A stretch of DNA of 64,000 nt from RUG420 sp045642465. Its GTDB lineage: Bacteria; Bacillota; Clostridia; Oscillospirales; Acutalibacteraceae. Every line of letters begins with the position of its first letter. Position 1 is the stretch's first letter. Both the position numbers and the translations under genes were made by a program. Positions 23,853 to 32,730 of the stretch are shown here, in pieces. The DNA is taken from positions 1 to 64,000 of the forward strand of contig JAZUIY010000017.1 in assembly GCA_045642465.1 (NCBI GenBank), read 5' to 3'. Under the pieces are notes generated by a model, which did no database searches, had not been told where the DNA came from, and saw only the letters and a list, made by a program, of their open reading frames with translations.

Positions 23853-25379
23853 ATGGAAGACGTTACCAAAAAGAAGAAACCGAGCAAACGAAAAAAGAGC
23901 AATTCCCTTTTCCGTAGATACTTCCGGTTTACCATCGGTATGGTTACGGTCGTACTGTTGGTCCTCTTCGTGTTATTCTCTTTGTTCCTTTCACGAAACT
24001 GGATCTTTGACCGTGAAAATACCCTGGCAGCCAATGTAGTGTCCATTACCAATACGCTGGAATCCATTTCTGAAGATGCCTTAAAGGGCGGAGATGTATT
24101 CGAAAACGTAAAGCTGATTGGTAACATGCTCTACTTACAATCTGACTCCACAAGTGCGGATATTTTCGTATTAGATTCCAACGGGAAAATGTTGTTCTGT
24201 AAAGAAATGATGGATGAGGACATGAACGTTCGGAAGAAGACCGTTTGTGCCACCCATACCAATTTCTCTGTGCCGGAAGATGTTTTGTTAAAGGCACAAA
24301 AATCGGTATACCAAGACATTGTTTCCGTTCCGAGCATTTCTCCGGACAAACAAATTCTGGTAGGGAATGCCATTCATATTAATCACCAAGTGGTGGGCTA
24401 TATTTTTGCAGATATGGACTACAACAGCTTCCTGATGAACTATCTTCTGCAAAACTCCAGACTGTTCTTTGGGGCCGCCGTTATTGCGCTGATGCTGGTA
24501 GCCTTTTTAAGTTATCTGAATACCTACCGTTTAATTCAGCCATTAGAGGAAATGTCCCGTTTGACCAAGATGTACGCAAAGGGTGACTTCTCGGAACGAA
24601 TCCATTTACGGAGCCGGGACGAATTGGCCACCTTGGCAGAATCTCTCAACGAAATGGCGGATGCGCTTTCTATTTTGGACGAATCCCGACGAAGTTTCGT
24701 CTCCAACGTATCCCATGAGTTGAAGACCCCAATGACCACCATTTCCGGATTTGTAGATGGTATTTTGGACGGTACCATTCCACCGGAAAAACAGCGGAAA
24801 TACCTAAAAATTGTATCCAAGGATGTCAAACGACTGGCAAAATTGGTTGTTACCATGCTTTCTTTATCTAAAATTGAGGCTGGTGAAGAAGAATTACATT
24901 ACACAGAAGTGGATATGAACCAAATGCTGTTCGATGCCCTTCTGAACTTTGAAACTGCCATTGAACGAAACGAGTATCAAATTAAGGGGTTTGATTCTAT
25001 GCCAAGCGTTCATGTTATGGCAGATGAAGACCTGTTGTTCCAGGTACTTTATAACTTGTTTGACAACGCGGTGAAATTCACCAATCCGGGTGGCACCATT
25101 CGCGTGAAAATGCGGGCTGACGAGGCCCACGTAACCGTTCAGATTTCCAATACCGGTACCGGTATTCCGGAAGACGAACTCAAACGTGTTTTCGAGCGCT
25201 TCTACAAAATGGACAAGTCCAGAAGTGAACATGTTAAAGGCGTAGGCCTGGGCCTGAATTTGGTAAAGAGTATTGTTGAATACCACGGTGGTGAAGTCAA
25301 TGCTGCCAGCATGCCAAATAAGGTGACTGCATTTAGCTTCTGGATTCCAAATCGTCCAGATCAAACCTTAACGGAGTGA
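23853..25379 (+). CDS. Sensor histidine kinase
   Basis: The 508-residue membrane kinase has two helices (about residues 25-50 and 200-220) around an extracytoplasmic sensor of about 150 residues, then HAMP, HisKA with the phosphorylated His in SHELKTPMTTISG, and the ATP-binding domain (NLFDNAVKFTNPGG, ERFYKMDKSRS, GVGLGLNLV). The N-terminus is very basic. It pairs with the regulator directly upstream and with the HtrA protease seven bases downstream, which points to envelope-stress sensing. Confidence 0.94.
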   Translation: MEDVTKKKKPSKRKKSNSLFRRYFRFTIGMVTVVLLVLFVLFSLFLSRNWIFDRENTLAANVVSITNTLESISEDALKGGDVFENVKLIGNMLYLQSDSTSADIFVLDSNGKMLFCKEMMDEDMNVRKKTVCATHTNFSVPEDVLLKAQKSVYQDIVSVPSISPDKQILVGNAIHINHQVVGYIFADMDYNSFLMNYLLQNSRLFFGAAVIALMLVAFLSYLNTYRLIQPLEEMSRLTKMYAKGDFSERIHLRSRDELATLAESLNEMADALSILDESRRSFVSNVSHELKTPMTTISGFVDGILDGTIPPEKQRKYLKIVSKDVKRLAKLVVTMLSLSKIEAGEEELHYTEVDMNQMLFDALLNFETAIERNEYQIKGFDSMPSVHVMADEDLLFQVLYNLFDNAVKFTNPGGTIRVKMRADEAHVTVQISNTGTGIPEDELKRVFERFYKMDKSRSEHVKGVGLGLNLVKSIVEYHGGEVNAASMPNKVTAFSFWIPNRPDQTLTE

Positions 25380-25385
25380 TAATGC

Positions 25386-26534
25386 ATGGAAACGGAACAA
25401 AAGAAAACTGGAAAAGTAGTCATTGCTTTATTTGTTGTTTTATTGGCTGTGGCCATTGGCCTTTCCATTTGGAACATCAAGACCACCAAAGCGGAAGATA
25501 ACAATTCGGATAGTCCGGATAGTTCCTTCTCTATTGGAGAAGCAAAAACCTATTCTTCCTCTGGCAACGGATCTGCTTTAAGCACCGTGGAAATTGCCAA
25601 AAAGGCAAAGCCATATGTGGTAGCTGTTACCACCTATCGGGGTGGACAGTTAGATGGCGAAGGCTCCGGTATTGTAATGAGTAAGGACCAGGAGAAAAAT
25701 GTCACTTACATTTTGACCTGCGCCCACATTATTAACCGCAGCAGTTCCAGTTACAAAGTGGAACTGGAAGATGGCACCGCCTATGATGCCAAAGTGGTAG
25801 GATACGACACCCGTACGGACGTCGGCGTACTTTCCATAAAAGGAGCAGACCTGACACCGGCTGAATTTGGGGACTCTTCTGTATTGCAGGTAGGGGAACC
25901 GGTTTATGCCATTGGTAATCCGGGCGGAACCCAGTTCTATGGTTCCTTCACTGCCGGCGTTGTCTCTGCCATTGACCGGCCAACCGCCACTTCGGACGGC
26001 GGCTACACCATGGAATGCATCCAACACGATGCTGCCATTAACCCGGGCAACTCCGGTGGGGCACTGGTGAACAGTTATGGCCAAGTAATTGGTATGAACT
26101 CTTCTAAAATTGCAGATGAAGAGTACGAAGGCATGGGCTTTGCGGTTCCAATCAATGTAGCCAAAGCCGTAGTAGATGACATCTTGACAGTAGGCCATGT
26201 TCAAGACCGGGCCAAACTGGGCATTAGTTATATTTCCGCAGAAGGATATGAAAACTACAGTGCAGTGCTGCAAAAGAACCAGTTGCCAAACGGATCCATT
26301 GTCATTGCAAAAATGGATGCGGACAGCTGCTTGACCGGAACAGGCGCTGAAGTTGGTGACTTGATTACTGCTGTAAATGGCAAGGGCTTAGATACCACCA
26401 ATGTCCTTTTGAAGGTCATTGAAAAGAGCAAGCCGGGAGACAAAATTTCCCTTTCCATTGCCCATGTTAATGAGGATGGATCTGTAAAAACATTTGATAT
26501 TCAAGTGGTTTTAGGGGAAGACACCGGCAACTAA
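25386..26534 (+). CDS. htrA: HtrA/DegP-like serine protease with PDZ domain
   Basis: The 382-residue protein has one N-terminal membrane anchor (about residues 11-27), a Ser-rich spacer, a trypsin-like domain and a C-terminal PDZ domain (about 275-375). The catalytic triad is intact: His in TCAHIINRS, Asp in RTDVGVL, Ser in NPGNSGGALVN. Such proteins degrade misfolded proteins outside the membrane. ATG at 25386 follows the kinase stop by seven bases; co-transcription with the two-component genes suggests stress induction. Confidence 0.93.
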   Translation: METEQKKTGKVVIALFVVLLAVAIGLSIWNIKTTKAEDNNSDSPDSSFSIGEAKTYSSSGNGSALSTVEIAKKAKPYVVAVTTYRGGQLDGEGSGIVMSKDQEKNVTYILTCAHIINRSSSSYKVELEDGTAYDAKVVGYDTRTDVGVLSIKGADLTPAEFGDSSVLQVGEPVYAIGNPGGTQFYGSFTAGVVSAIDRPTATSDGGYTMECIQHDAAINPGNSGGALVNSYGQVIGMNSSKIADEEYEGMGFAVPINVAKAVVDDILTVGHVQDRAKLGISYISAEGYENYSAVLQKNQLPNGSIVIAKMDADSCLTGTGAEVGDLITAVNGKGLDTTNVLLKVIEKSKPGDKISLSIAHVNEDGSVKTFDIQVVLGEDTGN

Positions 26535-26548
26535 ATATTCACTAACAA

Positions 26549-26578
26549 AAGGCAACTCTAAAAAGAGTTGCCTTTTGC
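26549..26578 (+). terminator. Terminator after htrA
   Basis: AAGGCAACTCT (26549-26559) pairs with AGAGTTGCCTT (26564-26574), followed by TTGCTTATTTT. Confidence 0.85.
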
Positions 26579-26610
26579 TTATTTTATGCGTTTTTTGGCC
26601 TGCCTGTTTC

Positions 26611-26640
26611 TTGACATTTTGGCCTCTCATTACGTATAAT
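26611..26640 (+). promoter_or_regulatory. Consensus sigma-A promoter of rny
   Basis: Both hexamers match consensus: TTGACA (26611-26616) and TATAAT (26635-26640), spaced 18 bases. The leader before rny is about 75 bases and AT-rich. Confidence 0.9.
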
Positions 26641-26722
26641 ATTTGGGATATTGTGAAAGTTTTTCTTTTTTTCGAAAAGGATTCATTAATATTAAATTTT
26701 GTAAAGGGAGGTGTATTGGACT

Positions 26723-28267
26723 TTGATTACTGCAATTGTAGGAATTGGCTCTTTCATTGTGGGCGGTGCCATCTTCTTTTTTGTAGGCCAGGAAGTACGC
26801 AAGCGTAAGGCTGAAGCTACCATCGGTTCTGCCAATCAGGAAGCAACCCGTATCATCAACCAGGCGTTGACCACCGCAGAACAGAAGAAGAAAGAAGCCA
26901 TTTTAGAAGCAAAGGACGAAATACACAAACAGCGTTCTGAAACAGAACGCGACCTCCGCGAACGCCGTTCGGAAGTACAGCGTCAAGAGCGCCGTATCAT
27001 CCAGAAGGAAGAAAACCTCGACAAGAAAACCGAGGCTCTGGAAAAGAAGGAAGAAGCTCTTAACAACAAATTGAAAGACGCTGACAAGAAAGCCGAAGAA
27101 GTTGAAGCTCTTAAGAAGAGCCAATTTGAAATGTTAGAAAAAATTTCCGGTCTTACGGAAGACCAGGCAAGAACAATCTTGCTGGCTGAAGTGGACGAGA
27201 AGTTAGAGCATGCAAAAGCCACTAAGATTTTAGCGTTCAAGGAACAGGTCAGAGAAGAATCTGACGAAATTGCCAGACAGGTTGTCAGCATGGCTATTCA
27301 GCGCTGTGCTGCAGAACGTACCACCGAAGCAACCGTATCGGTTGTTGCTCTGCCAAATGACGAAATGAAGGGTCGACTCATTGGCCGTGAAGGACGAAAT
27401 ATCCGAGCCATTGAAACCGTTACCGGCGTAGACTTAATTATTGACGACACACCGGAAGCCATAACGGTTTCCTGTTTCGAACCGGTTCGCCGTGAAATTG
27501 CACGTTTGACTTTGGAACGTCTCATTCAGGACGGACGAATTCATCCGGCCCGCATTGAAGAAATTTACCAGAAGGCCAAGCGTGAAGTAGAACAAGGCAT
27601 TAAGCAGACCGGGGAACGGGCTGTATTGGATGCCGGTGTTACCGGAATTCATCCGGAACTGGTAAAACTCTTAGGCCGTTTGAAGTACCGTACTAGCTAC
27701 GGTCAGAACGTACTGGATCATTCCTTAGAAGTATCTTACATTGCCGGCCTGTTGGCTGCTGAAGTCGGCGCCGACATTAAGAAAGCCAAGCGCGCAGGTT
27801 TGCTGCACGACGTTGGTAAGGCCTTAGACCATGAATTCGAAGGAACTCATGTTCAACTGGGTGTAGATGCTACTAAGAAGTACAAAGAAAACGAAGCAAT
27901 TGTTCATGCCATTGCGGCTCACCACAATGACATTGAAGCCAAGTCCACCATTGCTTTCTTAGTACAGGCTGCCGACGCCATTTCCGCAGCGCGTCCTGGT
28001 GCCCGCCGTGAAAACTTAGAGAATTACATTAAGCGTCTGGAAAAACTGGAAGAAATTGCTGATTCCTTTGACGGAGTAGACGGCTGCTACGCCATTCAGG
28101 CCGGCCGTGAAATCCGCATTATGGTAAAACCGGAAAAGGTTTCTGATGACCAGATGGTAATTATGGCTCATGAAATTGCAGAACGGATTGAAAACGAACT
28201 GGAATATCCTGGCCAGATCAAAGTACATGTGGTTCGCGAAAGCCGCGTTATGGACTACGCTAAGTAA
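26723..28267 (+). CDS. rny: Ribonuclease Y
   Basis: RNase Y is a membrane-bound endonuclease that starts mRNA decay. TTG at 26723 is chosen, eleven bases after GGAGG (26707-26711); the in-frame GTG at 26711 overlaps that site. The 514-residue protein has an N-terminal membrane helix (ITAIVGIGSFIVGGAIFFFV), a long charged coiled coil (about 25-170), a KH domain (LIGREGRNIRAIETVTGVDL) and an HD domain with the HDVGKA motif near residue 362. It has its own terminator, followed by ymdB, its usual neighbour. Confidence 0.95.
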   Translation: MITAIVGIGSFIVGGAIFFFVGQEVRKRKAEATIGSANQEATRIINQALTTAEQKKKEAILEAKDEIHKQRSETERDLRERRSEVQRQERRIIQKEENLDKKTEALEKKEEALNNKLKDADKKAEEVEALKKSQFEMLEKISGLTEDQARTILLAEVDEKLEHAKATKILAFKEQVREESDEIARQVVSMAIQRCAAERTTEATVSVVALPNDEMKGRLIGREGRNIRAIETVTGVDLIIDDTPEAITVSCFEPVRREIARLTLERLIQDGRIHPARIEEIYQKAKREVEQGIKQTGERAVLDAGVTGIHPELVKLLGRLKYRTSYGQNVLDHSLEVSYIAGLLAAEVGADIKKAKRAGLLHDVGKALDHEFEGTHVQLGVDATKKYKENEAIVHAIAAHHNDIEAKSTIAFLVQAADAISAARPGARRENLENYIKRLEKLEEIADSFDGVDGCYAIQAGREIRIMVKPEKVSDDQMVIMAHEIAERIENELEYPGQIKVHVVRESRVMDYAK

Positions 28268-28277
28268 GAAAAACAAG

Positions 28278-28321
28278 GGGGACTTATCCGGTGCGAAACC
28301 GTACCGGATGAAGTCCCTTTT
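28278..28321 (+). terminator. Terminator between rny and ymdB
   Basis: GGGACTTATCCGGT (28278-28291) pairs imperfectly with ACCGGATGAAGTCCC (28303-28317) before TTTTA. It probably reduces rather than abolishes readthrough into ymdB. Confidence 0.75.
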
Positions 28322-28354
28322 ATCCATATTATCCCAAAGAAAGGAAGGCTACTT

Positions 28355-29128
28355 ATGAACATTCTGGCCATTGGCGACGTTGTCGGAAAAGACGGCGTTA
28401 CCTTTTTAGCAGAGCATCTTCCTTCCTTGAAGCGGGATAATGCCATTGATGTCTGCATTATCAACGGAGAAAATGCTGCAGACGGCAATGGCATTACTCC
28501 GACTGCCGCAGCCGACTTGTTTGCCCTTGGTGCCGATGTGGTCACCACCGGCAATCATGCCTTCCGCCGTAGAGAACTGTATGACGTTTACGACGAAAAC
28601 GAATTCCTTCTGCGTCCGGCCAACTTTACCGCTGCCTGTCCGGGCCACGGCTACTGCAGAGTAGACAAGGGCCGCGTACAAGTGGGCGTGGTGAACTTAA
28701 TGGGCACCACCTATATGGAACCGCTGGACAACCCGTTTAACATGGTGGACGCCATTTTGGAAGAACTGTCGGACAGCCGCATTATTTTGGTGGACTTCCA
28801 CGCAGAAGCCACCTCTGAAAAACGGGCCATGGGCTTTTACTTAGACGGAAAGGTATCCGCCGTATTTGGAACCCACACCCACGTGCAGACCGCAGACGAA
28901 CAGGTGCTGCCAAAGGGAACCGGCTACATTACCGACCTGGGAATGACTGGAACAGTACAATCTGTTTTGGGCGTTCAGCCGGACATTATTATTGAGAAAT
29001 TCAAAACCAACATGCCTGCCAGATTTGACTATGCCAAAAATAGTGAAAACATGGTGAACGGCTGCATTTTTACCGTGGATGAGAAAACCGGACAGTGTAC
29101 CGGCGTGAAACGCATCCTGTTAAAATAA
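28355..29128 (+). CDS. ymdB: YmdB-type metallophosphoesterase (TIGR00282)
   Basis: The 257-residue protein belongs to the family of B. subtilis YmdB, a phosphodiesterase that affects biofilm and motility gene expression. The metal-binding motifs are present: ILAIGDVVGKDG, INGENAADGNGI, TGNHAFRRRE and GTHTHVQTADEQ, with DFHAEATSEK between them. Its position behind rny is conserved across Bacillota. It is 18 bases ahead of the lipoprotein gene and may head that operon. Confidence 0.92.
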   Translation: MNILAIGDVVGKDGVTFLAEHLPSLKRDNAIDVCIINGENAADGNGITPTAAADLFALGADVVTTGNHAFRRRELYDVYDENEFLLRPANFTAACPGHGYCRVDKGRVQVGVVNLMGTTYMEPLDNPFNMVDAILEELSDSRIILVDFHAEATSEKRAMGFYLDGKVSAVFGTHTHVQTADEQVLPKGTGYITDLGMTGTVQSVLGVQPDIIIEKFKTNMPARFDYAKNSENMVNGCIFTVDEKTGQCTGVKRILLK

Positions 29129-29146
29129 ACCGGAAGGAGAGACATT

Positions 29147-30583
29147 ATGCAAAGAGCAAAAAAAGCATTGGCCTTGTTGCTAGTGCTGGTATTTTTCGTG
29201 CTCTTCGGTGCATCTGCATGTCATAAGAAAACAGATGATGGGACCGGGTCAGACGTGCCAAAAGTGGCAAGCGAATCTGACATTGTCATTCCCTATTCCC
29301 GTGAAGACGGATTGAATCCTTATATGGCAAAGAGCCTGCTCAATCAGATTTTGATGCCACTGCTCTACAATGGCCTTTTCTCCGTTGCAGAAGATTATTC
29401 CGTAACACCGGTCATTGCAGAAAGCGCCAGTTTCTCCGGGCCAAACTTAATTGTCACCATTAAGAAGGATGCCAAATTTGCGGATGGCAGCCCAATTACA
29501 GCCAATGACGTAGCTTATTCTTTTACCAAGGCCAAGAATTCCGTATACTATTCCACCACATTAAATGAATTTGCCACGGCCACTGCACAAGGGGACGACA
29601 CCGTCACCTTTACCATGATTTCGAAAAATCTGTACGCCACCGCAGTGTTGACCTTCCCAATCATCAAATTGGGTACGTCTATTGCAGCAGATGTCTTGCC
29701 AACCGGCACAGGGATGTACACCTATGAGGCTACTGCAGATGGCGGCATTCTTCATTTAAATGAAGGATACTCCGGCAAAACAAGAGCCGTTTATTTAACC
29801 AACATTACCCATACCAACACCTTGCTGGACAGTTTGGGCGTAGGCAACATGGACTTTGCCTATGACGAAATGATGGATGGCAAGCTGCAAAGGGTCCGCA
29901 ACATTAATGAATGTCAGGTTCCTCTGAACCAAATTGTGGTTTTGGGTGTGAATACCGGCAGAAGTTATTTGAGCAATCCAACCATCCGGGTTTACCTCAG
30001 CGCCCTTCTGGACAGAGAGGCATTAATTACCACCGGTTTAGACGGATATGCAGACCCATCTGTATTGCCGTTTAACCCAGCTTGGTATGAAATCAAAAAC
30101 CTGGAATTGCCACGCATAGATACCAAGGTGGCCAAGGCTACCGTAGCAGATCACTTCAAGGGTATGAAATTGAATATCCTTACAGACGAAAGCAACGACT
30201 ACAAAATGAAACTGGCCGATGCAGTTTCCAAACAGCTGGCAGCCATTGGCGTGGATTCCACCATTACAGCATTGCCATACACCACTTATAAAAGCGCTGT
30301 ATCCGGCCATATGTATGACTTATACATTGGGGAATACCGCTTGACCAATGACATGAACATTGGGTTCCTGCTCAGCGGAGATATTCAGGAACAGTTCCGT
30401 TATGTACAGACCGGTTCTTTGAACCTAGAAAAATATATTGAGTATTACTACTCCCAAATGCCAATGATTACCATTGGCTTCCGTAATGCAGTTCTTTGCT
30501 ACGGAAAAGAAATTGTCTCGGATGTAACCGGCTTGCCGGGAAACCCGCTGGGCAATTTACCAAATTTTGAAAAAGAAGTATAA
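29147..30583 (+). CDS. Peptide/nickel-type ABC transporter substrate-binding lipoprotein (family 5)
   Basis: The 478-residue protein has a signal peptide ending in a lipobox-like ASAC (Cys near residue 25) and the fold of OppA/DppA solute receptors: IVTIKKDAKFADGSPITANDVAYSF-type segment near residue 110 and a long alpha/beta body. No permease or ATPase genes are adjacent, so it is an orphan receptor that may use a transporter encoded elsewhere or serve a sensory role. GGAGAG precedes the ATG. The ligand is not predictable. Confidence 0.82.
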   Translation: MQRAKKALALLLVLVFFVLFGASACHKKTDDGTGSDVPKVASESDIVIPYSREDGLNPYMAKSLLNQILMPLLYNGLFSVAEDYSVTPVIAESASFSGPNLIVTIKKDAKFADGSPITANDVAYSFTKAKNSVYYSTTLNEFATATAQGDDTVTFTMISKNLYATAVLTFPIIKLGTSIAADVLPTGTGMYTYEATADGGILHLNEGYSGKTRAVYLTNITHTNTLLDSLGVGNMDFAYDEMMDGKLQRVRNINECQVPLNQIVVLGVNTGRSYLSNPTIRVYLSALLDREALITTGLDGYADPSVLPFNPAWYEIKNLELPRIDTKVAKATVADHFKGMKLNILTDESNDYKMKLADAVSKQLAAIGVDSTITALPYTTYKSAVSGHMYDLYIGEYRLTNDMNIGFLLSGDIQEQFRYVQTGSLNLEKYIEYYYSQMPMITIGFRNAVLCYGKEIVSDVTGLPGNPLGNLPNFEKEV

Positions 30584-30595
30584 GGAGGCATCTCT

Positions 30596-30949
30596 ATGAT
30601 TAAGCTTGAAAAACCATTGGGAACCATAGAGGTAGAAGAATCCTATTTCTCTGAACTGTTGGGCAGCATTGTCCCAACTTGCTTTGGTGTGGCAGGAATG
30701 TCTAGCAGCAATGCCATTCAAGGCGTACGTTCTCTTTTAATGCGAAAGAGGAATTTCTTAGACAAAGGTGTCCGTGTCCGTAGCGAACAGGGCGGTTTGG
30801 TCATTGACTTACACATTAAGGTAACTTACGGTGTCAACATTTCCGCTGTGGTTGAAAATCTTTCCCACAAAGTTCGTTACACCATAGAAGAAGTAACCGG
30901 CATGACCGTGAAGGCCGTATACGTTCACGTAGATTCCATGCTTTCATAA
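30596..30949 (+). CDS. Asp23/Gls24 family envelope protein
   Basis: The 117-residue protein matches the small Asp23/YloU family (GTIEVEESYFSELLGSIVP near the start, LVIDLHIKVTYGVNISAVV, VRYTIEEVTGM, VYVHVDSM). Members are abundant, membrane-associated through partners and linked to envelope stress. The gene precedes fakA by 15 bases, the conserved yloU-yloV order of B. subtilis. AAGGAGG is at 30582-30588. Confidence 0.92.
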   Translation: MIKLEKPLGTIEVEESYFSELLGSIVPTCFGVAGMSSSNAIQGVRSLLMRKRNFLDKGVRVRSEQGGLVIDLHIKVTYGVNISAVVENLSHKVRYTIEEVTGMTVKAVYVHVDSMLS

Positions 30950-30964
30950 AAGAGGTAATTTGTT

Positions 30965-32713
30965 TTGATTACAGGTATTCTGTTCCGCGATGCGGTGATT
31001 TCCGCAGCGCATAACATCAACAACAACCGAAAAGATGTTGATGCACTTAACGTATTCCCGGTTCCCGATGGGGACACCGGCACTAATATGTCCATGACCG
31101 CTGCAGCAGCTGCCAAAGAATTGGAACTGGTTCCGGATGGAGCCACTGTTTCCAAAGTTGCTGATATGACGGCCTCCGCTATGCTTCGTGGTGCACGAGG
31201 CAACTCCGGGGTAATTCTTTCCCTGATTTTCCGTGGCTTTGCCAAAGGCTTAAAGGGAAAAGAAACCGCCGATGCCAGAGATTTGGCCCTGGCACTTTCC
31301 TACGGGGTAGAAGCAGCATATAAAGCTGTTATGAAACCGACGGAAGGTACCATTCTTACCGTTGTCCGCATGGCTTCTCAGGCCGGTGCAACCTTCGGAA
31401 CCGAAAACAAAGAAGCATCTCCGGTGGAACTTTGGAACGCCGTTGTGACCGGTGCACAGGAAGCGCTGGAACAAACCCAGGAAATGCTTCCGGTACTGAA
31501 GAAAGCCGGCGTGGTAGATGCCGGTGGACAGGGCTTGGTTCATATTCTGCGGGGTATGGCCTCTGTCTTTAACGGAGAGGGTGTCATTGAAGATTTAAAT
31601 GACGAAGCCGTATCCATTAACGTACAGCCATTTGTAAAGAAGACCACCGTTGCAGCAGCCAGTTCCAACATTAAGTTTGGTTACTGTACCGAGTTTATTG
31701 TCAATAGAGACCCATCCGTTACCACAGATCCTTGTGAACTCCGGGCTTACCTGGAATCCATTGGGGACTCCGTTGTCTGCGTAGACGATGACGACATCAT
31801 CAAGGTGCACGTTCATACCAATGACCCGGGCAATGCCTTGCAAAAGGGCTTGGGCTTTGGTGCTTTGGTAAAAATCAAAGTAGACAACATGAGACAGCAG
31901 CATGTCAATGCCGGAAAAGATAGCGCTTTGGCAGAAGAAAACCTGGAACAGTTCCATAAGCGCCCGGTTCCGGTTTCCATTACCGTAACAGACGGGGAAG
32001 AACCGCAAGCCGTATCCCAAGAAGAAACCCTTCTTCCGGTAGAACCGGTGAATGAAGTTGGCTTTGTTGCTGTAGCAGCAGGGGACGGCCTGGGCGACAT
32101 GTTCCGGGAAATCGGCGTAGATGTCGTTGTATCCGGCGGTCAGACCATGAATCCAAGTACGGAAGACATTTTGCGGGCAGTAGAAGCTACGCCGGCAGAA
32201 ACCGTCTTCGTACTGCCAAACAATAAGAACATCATTATGGCTGCAGAACAGGTCAATGCCATTTCTTCCAGACAGGTAATTGTTCTGCCAAGCCGTACCG
32301 TTCCACAGGGCGTAGCAGCCATGCTGGCTTATGACCCGGATGCGGACATCAACGCCAACCATTTGGCTATGACCCAGGCCTTAGATACGGTGGAAACCGG
32401 TCAGGTGACCTTTGCCGCCAGAGATAGCTCTGTAGATGGCAAAGCCATTAAAGAAGGCCAGATGCTGGGCATGGAAAACGGAGCCATTAATGTAGTGGAA
32501 GATGACATGGTTACTGCCGCATTTAAAGTAACCCGCCATCTGGTTCGTAAACATGGAGACACCAGCATGATTACCATTTTCTATGGCGAAGGTGCCACAG
32601 AAGAAGATGCACAGCAATTGGAAACCATGTTGAATAATAAATACAGTAATGTGGAAACTGCCGTTATCCCTGGTGGACAGCCGGTATACCACTTCATTAT
32701 TTCTGTTGAATAA
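30965..32713 (+). CDS. fakA: Fatty acid kinase catalytic subunit FakA (DhaL-DegV fusion)
   Basis: FakA phosphorylates fatty acids held by FakB proteins, feeding PlsX/PlsY. The start codon is TTG at 30965, nine bases after AGAGG. The 582-residue protein has an N-terminal DhaL kinase domain (NVFPVPDGDTGTNMSMTAAA with metal-binding Asp residues, ARGNSGVILS), a middle domain and a C-terminal DegV-like region from about residue 280. No fakB gene lies in the window. Order asp23-fakA-recG is conserved in Bacillota. Confidence 0.92.
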   Translation: MITGILFRDAVISAAHNINNNRKDVDALNVFPVPDGDTGTNMSMTAAAAAKELELVPDGATVSKVADMTASAMLRGARGNSGVILSLIFRGFAKGLKGKETADARDLALALSYGVEAAYKAVMKPTEGTILTVVRMASQAGATFGTENKEASPVELWNAVVTGAQEALEQTQEMLPVLKKAGVVDAGGQGLVHILRGMASVFNGEGVIEDLNDEAVSINVQPFVKKTTVAAASSNIKFGYCTEFIVNRDPSVTTDPCELRAYLESIGDSVVCVDDDDIIKVHVHTNDPGNALQKGLGFGALVKIKVDNMRQQHVNAGKDSALAEENLEQFHKRPVPVSITVTDGEEPQAVSQEETLLPVEPVNEVGFVAVAAGDGLGDMFREIGVDVVVSGGQTMNPSTEDILRAVEATPAETVFVLPNNKNIIMAAEQVNAISSRQVIVLPSRTVPQGVAAMLAYDPDADINANHLAMTQALDTVETGQVTFAARDSSVDGKAIKEGQMLGMENGAINVVEDDMVTAAFKVTRHLVRKHGDTSMITIFYGEGATEEDAQQLETMLNNKYSNVETAVIPGGQPVYHFIISVE

Positions 32714-32730
32714 TTCCTAGAGGAACCCAT

